From positions 376,819,054-376,883,053 of the forward strand of contig NC_053041.3 of assembly GCF_002575655.3 (NCBI RefSeq): 64,000 bases of DNA, in the 5' to 3' direction. Positions 56,396-64,000 of this stretch are shown here, piece by piece. This stretch comes from Aegilops tauschii subsp. strangulata. Its lineage: Eukaryota > Streptophyta > Magnoliopsida > Poales > Poaceae. The notes beneath the pieces are model-generated. The model worked only from the letters and a program-made list of their open reading frames with translations. It was not told the origin of the DNA and did not search any database. Numbering within the stretch: position 1 is the first letter of the stretch; every line of letters starts with the position of its first letter. Made by a program: the position numbers and the translations under genes.

Positions 56396-56944
56396 ACAGG
56401 CAGAGGTTGAGGATGGAGGCGCCGGCGGCGACCTACCAATGGTTTCGAGGGTTGTGTGTGTCTGTGTGAGCGGAGGTTGTGTTTGAGGAAATACTGCGGC
56501 AACTGAAAATTATAGTACGCGGGAGTGACAAGGCGGGGCTACTGAAAATTTGGATCAAGGGCGAGCAGATATTTTTTAGATTGCGAGGGATGCAGAGGCG
56601 GGAGTAAAATGCCGGGGCTACTAAAAATTTGAATCAAGGGACTGAAGCAGAGAGGGATGCAGAGGCGGGAGTTTTGGGGGAGCGAGCTAGTGTGCTTGAC
56701 ACGCCGGCTGTGGACTGTAGCCGACGCACCTTCTCGCGTAAGCGATAGGCGTACTATACACCGACGGTGCTCCAAGATATTTTGTACTACGTCTCACACG
56801 GTTGGTGAGAATAAACCGTGTCGGATCTACTTGATTTGAATTGCAAAATGGGGTCACAGCGGCAATGGACGGTGTTTGAATTGCTAGACCTTTTATCTGC
56901 AGTGAACATGCAACTATATGTGTGTCGTAAAAGAATTGGAATTA
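56396..56944. other. Upstream region of the AP2 gene
   Basis: No gene is seen. A direct repeat, GGGGCTACTGAAAATTTGG at about 56536 and GGGGCTACTAAAAATTTGA at about 56617, lies before the gene. CACACGGTTGG and AAACCGTGTCGG near 56797-56823 form an inverted pair of the subterminal motif. Confidence 0.5.
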
Positions 56945-59450
56945 TTAAGGGTTCGTTTGTACATTTCATACATTAAACTGGTTTTCTAGCCATTTCAGGT
57001 GCACAAATTCAAAATTAAACTACATGCACATGCTCTGGTGCATACAAATTGGTTGAAAATCAAATCTGTGTCCTTCAGTGCATGCTTAGGTCCCATGGAA
57101 GAAATGGGAATGAATTTTTCGGGGTTCATTTGGCCTTTTTTATATATTAACTGGGTTTTCTAGGCATTTTATGTGCATCATTCAAATTTGAACTACAAGC
57201 ACATGCTCCAATGCACTAAAGTTGGTTGAAAAATCACATGTGTGTCCTTGGGTGAATTTCTAGGTCCCATGCAAGAGATGGGAATGAATTTCAAACACCA
57301 GGGCACTGTTGATTGCCGGCAAAACATTGAGATACCTGGTTTTTAAATTCTAGTAAATCCAAAACTCGTCTGAAATTCATGAAACTTGGCATGCTATCAT
57401 GGAGCGGCATCAACATGCCGTGGCAAAAAATTTGTCCCATTTGGGGCAGGTTTGGTATGAGCTTCTCACAAACCAGAGCTTCTCACAACAAGCATGATGG
57501 TTCAATAGGGAACGTACCACCTTTGGGGACGACACGATATCCGTTGCCTCTTATTGCTTTCAAAAAAATTCTAATGTCAACATAGAACAATAGGAGTGTT
57601 GTGTTCAATCTTGGAATTTTTCGGGGTTCGTTTGGCCTTTATTATACATTAACTGGGTTTTCTAGGCATTTTATGTGCATAATTCAAATTTGAACTACAA
57701 GCACATGCTCCAATGCACCAAAGTTGGTTGAAAAATCACATGTGTGTCCTTGGGTGAATTTCTAGGTCCCATGCAAGAGATGGGAATGAAATTCAAACAC
57801 CATGGCACTGTTGATTGCTGGCAAAACGTTGAGATGCCTTGTTTTTAAATTCTAGTAAATCCAAAACTTGTCTGAAATTCATGAAACTTGGCATGCTATC
57901 ATGGAGCGGCATCAACATGTCGTGGTGAAAATTTTATCCCATTTGGGGCAGGTTCGGGTATAAGCTTCTCACAAACCAGAGCTTCTCACAACAAGCATGA
58001 TCGTTTCGATAGGGAAAGTACCACCTTTGGTGATGGGACAATATCTGTTGCCTCTTATTGCTTTCAAAAAATTTCTAGTGTCAACACAAAACAATAGGAG
58101 TGTTGTGTTTAATCTTGGAATTTTTCGGGGTTCGTTTGGCCTTTTTATACATTAACTGGGTTTTCTAGGCATTTTATGTGCATAATTCAAATTTGAACTA
58201 CAAGCACATGCTCCAATGCACTAAGGATGGTTGAAAAATCTAATATGTGTCCTTGGGTGAATTTCTAGGTCCCATGCAAGAGATGGGAATGAAATTCAAA
58301 CACCCGAGCACTGTTGATTGCCGACAAAACATTGACATGCCTGGTTTTTAAATTCTAGTAAATCCAAAACTCGTCTGAAATTCATGAAACTTGGCGTTCT
58401 ATCATGGAGCGGCATCAACTTGCCGTGTTAAAAAATTTGTCCCATTTGGGGCAGGTTCGGGTATATGCTTCTCACAAGCCAGAGCTTCTCACAACAAGCA
58501 TGATGGTTTCGCTTGGGAACGTCCCACCTTTTGTGACGAAACGATATCCATTGCCTCTTATTGCTTTCAAAAATTTCTCGTGTCAACATAGAACAACAAG
58601 AGTGTTGTGTCAATTTTTGGGATTTTTCGGGGTTCGTTTGGACATTTTTATGCATTAACTGAGTTTTCAATGCATTTATGTGCATAATTCAAATTTGAAC
58701 TACATGCACATGCTCCAGTGCATATAAATTGGTTGAAAAATCAAATATGTGTCCTTGGGTGCATGCTTAGGTCCCATGCAAGAAATAGGAATGAATTTCA
58801 AACACCAGGGCACCGTTGATTGCCGACAAAACATTGAGATGCCTCGTTTTTAAATTCTAGTAAATCCAAAACTCCTCTGAAATTCATGAAACTTGGCATG
58901 CTTTCATGGAGCGGCATCAACATGCCGTGGTAAACTTTTTGTCCCGTTTGGGGCAGGTTTGGGTATATGCTTCTCACAAACCAGAGCTTCTCACAACAAG
59001 CATCATGGTTTCGGTAGGGAACGTCCCACCTTTGGGGATGAAATGATATCCACTGCCTCTTATTGCTTCCAAAAAATTTCTCGTGTCAACATAGAACAAC
59101 AGGAGTGTTGTGTCAATTTTTGTGATTTTTCAGGGTTCTTTTGGACATTTTTATGCATTAACTGAGTTTTCAATGCATTTATGTGCATAATTCAAATTTG
59201 AACTACATGCACATGCTCCAGTGCATATAAATTGGTTGAAAAATCAAATCTGTGTCCTTGGGTGCATGCTTAGGTCCCACGCAATAAATGGGAATGAACT
59301 TCGAACACCAGGGCACTGTTGATTGCCGACAAAACATTGAGATGCCTGGTTTTTAAATTCTAGTAAATCCAAAACTCGTCTGAAATTCAAGAAACTTGGC
59401 ATGCTATCATGGAATGGAGCCCAACATGATGTGGTATTTTTCGTGTCCAT
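56945..59450. repeat. 503-bp tandem repeat array in CACTA I, about five units
   Basis: The marker GAAACTTGGC lies at 57381, 57883, 58386, 58888 and 59391 (GAAACTTGGC or close variants), giving periods of 502-503 bp. The first unit (56945-57115) is shortened. Each unit can encode a similar short frame (HGAASTCRG, FSQTRASHNKH, ASYCFQK), but frames are not kept in all units and the array is probably non-coding. The same repeat occurs at 38748-39600. Confidence 0.95.
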
Positions 59451-59886
59451 TTTGAGAGAAGGCGCACTCAAATAATGACAGCCAACAAAAGCATTTTGAA
59501 AAAATAGCTGCCACTTAATATCTCAAACGTTTGTATAATTCAAAACGTGTGCGTTCTGTTAACCATTCACGTGACGCCACGTGTCTTTGTTTTAATGGTT
59601 GTAGGAGGTGCCGTGCGGATAGCTGCTTGACCTTGACTGAACAGGAGGTGTGCGAGTGCAGTCTGGTGCGCAGGCTGACCGAGAGGCGTGTAAGCTGTCC
59701 TCCAATGCGTAGGCTCACCGGGAAGCGTGCGAGCTTTACGCTGCGCAGGCTCACTGGGAAGCGAGCCCTTTGACTTCCATGGCCGCCCACCTTCCTCTCC
59801 ATTAATGGTGCCCGAGCTACTGTTTAATATGGGCGGCCTTACTGTTCGCCTCCCATCCCCCCCCCCCGCCGCAGACCTCCACCGCC
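59451..59886. other. Region between 503-bp repeats and proline-rich gene
   Basis: 59451-59600 matches 39650-39770 of element II. 59600-59770 holds three short repeats of an AGGCTCACCGGGAAGCGTGC-like unit (about 59650, 59710, 59745). An 11-base C run lies at 59857-59867. No gene is seen. Confidence 0.55.
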
Positions 59887-60541
59887 ATGGCGCAGAATGA
59901 TCATCTGCCACTAGTCTTCAAGTTTGGTGAAGTCGACTCCGAGTTGGAGGAGATAGAAAATAAGGAGGAATGGGGCCTCATGGACATGGCCCAGAACGAG
60001 CTGGCCGCGGCGGTTGCTGCCCCCGCTCCCGTCCTAGCTCCCATCCACGTGCCCGCGCCAGCGACCATCCCCGTAGCATTGACGGGCTGGTCGCCGAGCA
60101 CTATCACAGAGCTAGAAGCCGCGGGCGTCAACGAGGTCTCCCCGGACACGTGCGAGCTAGTGTACATGCCAGTGCCAGCGCCCGTGCCCGTGCGCGCCCC
60201 TCCACCCACCGTGCTGTCGGCCCCGTGTGTTTGGCTGCATCCGCCGCGCCCGTGCGCGCCCCTCCACCCACCACAGCGCCAGTCCCCGTGCGTTTGGTTG
60301 CACCCGCTGCACTCGTGCCCGTGCCCCCCCCCCCTCAGCGGCATGGGACGCTGCCATCAACCGCTACCTCTCAGCGGCGCCAGTTGCCGTCCTCCCACGC
60401 CTCGCCCGTCGATCGCGCGACGACATGATGTTTGATTTACATGTGAAGAACATTTTGTGCTGCCTTGAAGACTTCAACAACGGCGTCCCGGAGGACGACA
60501 ACGACGGCGCGACACACCGCCTCCGCCGCCGCCGGAAATAG
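59887..60541 (+). pseudogene. Proline/alanine-rich cargo gene of CACTA I
   Basis: ATG 59887 (MAQNDHLPLVFKFGEVDSELEE) opens an acidic N-terminus followed by Pro/Ala/Val repeats (APAPVLAPIHVPAPATIPVA). The natural frame seems to change twice, near 60215 and at an 11-base C run (60324-60334). After that the third frame reads AAINRYLSAAPVAVLPRLARRS, FDLHVKNILCCLEDFNNG and ends with Arg at 60541. No known domain is recognised. GC content is much higher than in the flanks. It may be a captured host gene or a family-specific gene; the C-run shift could also be a sequencing error. Confidence 0.45.
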
Positions 60542-61231
60542 TTTTTTGGGGTTTAATACTGTATCTTGAATTCTCGATCATATGAATATAAATTCGCAGT
60601 GTGACAGAATGAAAGATATGGTTTGAACGAACTTGTGTTTTTCTCTCTTAATGTACAGACTTGTCAAACGATTTTCTTTTGAAAAAAATGTCAACGATTT
60701 TTAAATATAAAACACTCATCGCAAACGTTTTAGTTAGAACACTCGTATGCAAACCGACAGCTTCCCCAGGAAGCCAAGGGAAAAATGTGCCGAGCAGGAT
60801 TTCTGCATCCCTTCAAGGCAAATGGTTGTTTTGCATGACCCGTGTGCAACCACGTACAAACAATTGGGTAAGATTTTCATATCTGTCATTTTGGGTATGT
60901 TGCCATTTCTCAAACTGGAAAGATTGACATTTGTTTATCTAGTAACATTGCTATTTGTCAACCTTGTAACACTGCGATTTGTCAAAATATGCAGCTACAA
61001 ATCACTAGCACTATCTAATTTTTGCAACTAAAATCACTAGCACTGTTCATATGGACACCACTAGCAGGCGTGAATTCATGGACGCATATGCAAATGTACC
61101 ATTGATTACATACAACAAGTCATCAACCCACAACGACAACGAGGATACACGTTGGATTATAGATCATTTCCAACAAAACATTCTAGTAAAGTTTTTCTCA
61201 CACAACAAATAACAAAGCGATGAAATGAACT
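60542..61231. other. Spacer between proline-rich and DUF295 genes
   Basis: No gene is seen. 60700-61060 matches 39780-40075 of element II, including the TTGCCATTT/TTGTCAAC repeats. The rest is the 3' side of the DUF295 gene. Confidence 0.6.
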
Positions 61232-62608
61232 TCAGCTCAACCACTCGTCGGCGTTGGAAATGCTTGCTTTGAACCAGAAGTGATTCTCTGGGAAGGGCCA
61301 GCTATTGTCAATCTTGAGACCAACGCAGGACTGATCATCCAGGCTGAAGCGGCCTATTTCAATACCCATATTGGGACGGCAGGGAAGCATAGTAATGTCC
61401 GAGGTATAAATACAGTTGCTTCTCATAAATGGTAGTAACGTTGTGTCAACAACAGCTGGTTCGCCTTCCACCATCATTGGATAGTTTTGTCCAAGGAAGA
61501 GCGAGTTTCCTCCAAGACTTTCAATACCGAACCAGGGAGGAGGTGTTGGCGCTAGTACACCAATATCCATCCCGAATACCCTGCAACGAATGTTGGAATA
61601 GGTCCGGAGAGTGCGACCATACGATACAACACCTGCTTCCTTAGTAACATCAGCAATTCCCCGTATACAGACAAGAAGAGGTGATCCATCGGAATAAGTT
61701 GCCAGGCGCCACTGAGTATATGGGTCCTGCTCGTCCTCATGCTCGTGAATAAAATTTTCAAGTATAGGTGGTGGAATGTTCACAGGACCTTGGAAACACA
61801 AGAAGGTTAATTAGTAAAGGGAAACTAGCTAACCCGCATGCATGTGGATGAAACAATTATAATTATGGTGGAAGACAAACGTACCGTAATCATGAGGATT
61901 CCATGCAAAAATAGTGCCACGAGTGGTGGCAGCAAACGCAAGACCCTCGTATTGAATTGCATCAAAATACTCATCCGTGTATAGAAACTGATTTTTGAGC
62001 AATATCCATCGAGTCGAACCATGAAGGATGGCAACAAGCTTGTCGAATATAGCGACAACATAAGCATTCCTATAACCCCAAGAGCGGTTGGGAACTCGAC
62101 AAATTGCTATCTTTCGTAGACGACAGTCAGCATGATTGTATTTGAACTCACGTGGAATACCAGTGTACTCAACCTCTGGGCAGTCGTCTGAGATTTTTCG
62201 AAGTGGAACCCGGTGACGGGTGTACACATTCACAAGTTCCCACTCGCAGTTGTACCCAATATAAACAACCCAATCGCCATTTGCGCCTGCCCAAGCCTTG
62301 CCCTCAAGCGATGGAATCTTAACATCATACGTATCATTATCAAGCGGCATCAACTTACACAAGGCGAGGCTTCCCTCGTCCCCGCGCCAGTCAGCAGGGT
62401 CACGGCGAAGAAGATAGGGGATATCAAACCGCTCCTGAACCCTTGGGTTCCTTGTAATGATGTTATTAGTTGAGTCGAGAATGATCTTGAACGAACTTGC
62501 CATGCTAGGCGAGGTGATGACGTCGCACCGATCAATGAGTTCCTCCACCGTGTCATCATTCAGATCAGGGCAAGAATAACAGGGTCGTTTTCGGTGTGTT
62601 CCCTCCAT
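61232..62608 (-). CDS. DUF295 (KIB1-4 beta-propeller type) gene, two exons, intact
   Basis: Exon 1 is 62608-61885 and exon 2 is 61788-61232. The 96-bp intron has GTACGT at its start and TTTCCAAG at its end, and joining keeps the frame (HDY-G-PVN) for a 426-residue protein without stops. The C-terminal part carries the DUF295 signature: LGGNSLFLGQNYPM at about 333-346, RSNCIYTSD and then IEIGRFSLDDQS, with preceding beta-rich repeats (AVAIFDKL-type segments, AYVVAIFDKLVAILHG). I see no convincing F-box at the N-terminus, though many relatives have one. Start chosen at MEGTHRKRPCYSC because it follows a leader with a good ATG context; an upstream in-frame ATG adds five residues. An intact frame amid decayed neighbours suggests recent capture or continued use. 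Confidence 0.8.
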
Positions 62609-62869
62609 GGAGAAGATGATCAAACAATGGCAGAAGGAAGGGTGAAGTCAAATGGAGGAGGGAGGAAGAGCTAGCATGCGACAGCAGTTCCAAATCGAGA
62701 GGGAAAGGCGAATAGTTGGTGGATGGTTGCCACGGTACACGAAGAGGCGCCTGGGGAGCGAACGGTTGCCACAGAGGTCACACACTGACGACAAGGGCCC
62801 AGTGAACCGCCTGCAATCCCATCGCAAAACACACACGTCTTGTTAAGTTGAACCGTTTCTGTACTCTTG

Positions 62870-63175
62870 TGTCAACGCAAACAGTTCATCCGAGTGAACC
62901 GCATGCCGTATATCCCACACACCTTGATCTGGCTGACCGTTTCTTTTGTGTTGCCTAATCACAAACAGTTCATCCGAGTGAACCGTATGCTGTATATCGC
63001 ACACACCTTCATCTGGCCGCCCGTTTCTTTTGTGTTGCCTAATCACAAACAGTTCATCCGAGTGAACCATATGTTGTGTATCGCACACGCCTTCGTCTGG
63101 CTGCCCGTTTTTTTGTTCCTCCTCATCGCAAACAGTTAATTGAACTGAACCATATGCCCTTCATCGCACACGCAA
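62870..63175. repeat. 84-bp subterminal tandem repeats of CACTA I
   Basis: The marker ACAGTTCATCCG or ACAGTTAATTG occurs at 62881, 62966, 63049 and 63132 (periods 85, 83, 83). Each unit contains CACAAACAGTT, GTGAACC and ATCGCACAC. Further single motifs continue to 63290. The arrangement resembles transposase-binding subterminal repeats known in CACTA elements. Confidence 0.85.
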
Positions 63176-63289
63176 CTAAAACCTGAACCGTGTTTGATGC
63201 ATCCGTCATCACAAACGTTTTATACATTTCTGACGGTTTTCATACAGCACCATTTGTGATTATGGCATCGCACATAGTTTCTCAAAGGG

Positions 63290-63331
63290 TCTTTGATTGT
63301 AGTGTCGCGTTAGCAGCATCCTGCAGTAGTG
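63290..63331 (-). repeat. Right terminal inverted repeat of CACTA I
   Basis: On the minus strand it starts CACTACTGCAGGATGC and reads on to GCGACACTACAATC. A second internal CACTAC at 63305-63300 could be mistaken for the end, but only the end at 63331 gives the TAG duplication. Confidence 0.75.
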
Positions 63332-64000
63332 TAGGCGGGCAGCTCGTTCCTCCTCTGCCTCTTTCTTGGCCTCGGCCAGAGTGCTTTTGAGGGTCTCAAC
63401 CTCAGGCGCGACAGCTGCGAACAAAGTTATAACACTCATTAAGCTGGCAAACTATTATTGGTATTATTTTTGGAAGCATTTGTGGTATCATATACCTTGC
63501 TTTTCCGCTAACTTCCGCCTCAGCTCAGACACTTCGGCGGCGTGGGTGGCCGATGCTTGCGTCACAACCTGTTCGGTTCGAATAGATATGTATGTTAATA
63601 CCCTATATGAGTCATTCGATCCTCTGTTCGGCCTTTCTTTGTGAACACCGAACAGAGTATCAGGGGCTGCTATCTATACTCAGATATTTTTCTTATATAG
63701 CTAAAGGGCATTATACTACATACCTCAAAGCCTCGTAGAAGGCTAGTATAGGCCTCGGTCAATCCGCCTTTGGCGGACCGAACCCTCTCGACCACCGTAC
63801 CCATAAGGGTACGATGTTCTTCTACAATGATGGCACTCTGAAGTGCTTCCATCAGAGTATCCGACGCCTCTGGATTGACAGAGGTTGCCGATGGAATTTG
63901 CGCACCCCCTTCTTTCAAAGGGAGCTGCTCGCCTGATCCCGGAGCCTTGGGGGTCTCTGGAATAATATTCGGTTGGGGGCCGAATTGGGTATGGACCCCA
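63332..64000 (-). pseudogene. Antisense coiled-coil gene of E, upstream part
   Basis: It continues the gene of 52984-53740 on the other side of the transposon. The exon beside the border reads VAPEVETLKSTLAEAKKEAE and EEERAARL, joining in frame to KHESRV. An intron (about 63415-63496) and an exon with VTQASATHAAEVSELRRKLA lie further right, then a further exon near 63919-63725 with VEEHRTLMGTVVERVRSAKG and LTEAYTSLLRGFE. The gene start is beyond the window. Confidence 0.75.

Larger units (their letters stand above)
53741..63331. mobile_element. CACTA-like transposon I carrying four host-like genes
   Basis: 9591 bp with CACTGGTGC at the left end and the reverse complement of CACTACTGC at the right, flanked by a perfect 3-bp duplication TAG (53738-53740 and 63332-63334), as known for CACTA elements. 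Removing it joins E's antisense coiled-coil frame without a break, which fixes the borders. Order inside: subterminal motifs, B3-like remnant, AP2/ERF gene, 503-bp repeats, proline-rich gene, DUF295 gene, 84-bp subterminal repeats. No TNP2/TNPD-type transposase is seen, so it would be mobilised in trans. Confidence 0.85.
47956..64000 (+). mobile_element. Gypsy element E, gag-protease only, partly in window
   Basis: 5' LTR, primer site, gag and protease are followed directly by the spacer and the antisense gene; RT, RNase H and integrase are absent. LTR and primer match element B. CACTA-like element I is inserted into the antisense gene (53741-63331). The 3' LTR lies beyond the window. The element would need enzymes from a helper such as an intact B-type copy. 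The flank GTCGT before the LTR is the expected target duplication. Confidence 0.88.

Noticed and set aside
57379..59165. Recurring short frames (HGAASTCRG, FSQTRASHNKH) in the 503-bp repeats
   Set aside because: They recur only because the DNA repeats. Frames are broken in some units, and no start, splice or domain evidence supports a protein.
63300..63305. Internal CACTAC as the right end of CACTA I
   Set aside because: Ending there would give TCG as flanking duplication, which does not match TAG on the left. The end at 63331 matches and restores the host frame.
1..64000. tRNA, rRNA or CRISPR features
   Set aside because: No cloverleaf, rRNA segment or spaced short-repeat array was noticed. 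The TGGCGCCGTTGCC sites are primer sites complementary to a tRNA end, not tRNA genes.

Overview
This window is dense, nested repeat DNA from a large grass genome, most likely Triticeae (wheat, Aegilops or barley). The reasons are the Athila-type LTRs opening TGATACGTC with tRNA-Asp primer sites, a Tat-lineage Gypsy family with antisense extra genes, a scrap of a BARE-1/Angela-type Copia LTR, and gene-carrying CACTA transposons. No ordinary single-copy host gene is visible. Nearly every base belongs to a transposable element, and most element genes are broken by stops and frameshifts. Family names such as Fatima, Sabrina or WHAM are only recalled and must be checked against a Triticeae repeat library.

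Layout. 1-987: edge of a minus-strand Tat-lineage Gypsy (element D). 988-8195: a non-autonomous Athila-like element (C1) arranged LTR-internal-LTR-internal. 8195-9645: minus-strand pol fragment of another Tat-lineage Gypsy. 9646-11511: left part of a CACTA-like transposon (II), cut by an LTR of unknown family (X, 11512-11933 and 32404-32600). X holds a complete plus-strand Tat-lineage Gypsy (B, 11934-32403). B's 3' LTR in turn holds a complete minus-strand Athila-type Gypsy (A, 22045-32356, duplication ACAGT). 32601-38545: another Athila-like non-autonomous element (C3) with a solo LTR (34531-36056, duplication AATGC) inside its open reading frame. 38546-38747: Angela/BARE-1-type LTR scrap. 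38748-41877: more CACTA II sequence. 41878-47955: 3' LTR and antisense gene of a minus-strand Gypsy (F), holding a solo LTR (44819-45287, duplication GCTGC). 47956-64000: a plus-strand Gypsy (E) with gag and protease but no reverse transcriptase. Its antisense coiled-coil gene is split by a 9.6-kb CACTA-like transposon (I, 53741-63331, duplication TAG).

How the parts work together. A and B carry the usual gag, protease, reverse transcriptase, RNase H and integrase modules, all with disabling lesions. E shares LTR and primer site with B but lacks pol, so it would depend on a helper. B, E and F carry a spliced antisense gene between pol and the 3' LTR; the part visible in B and F has a PF04195-like domain and coiled coils, while only the coiled-coil part is visible in E. 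C1 and C3 lack gag-pol and keep a conserved acidic ORF plus conserved hairpin blocks. The most unusual object is CACTA-like element I. It has no visible transposase but carries an AP2/ERF-domain gene, a decayed B3-like gene, a proline-rich gene, an intact two-exon DUF295 gene and about five 503-bp tandem repeats. Element II shares its left end, B3 remnant and 503-bp repeats but carries different cargo, including an exonuclease-like fragment.
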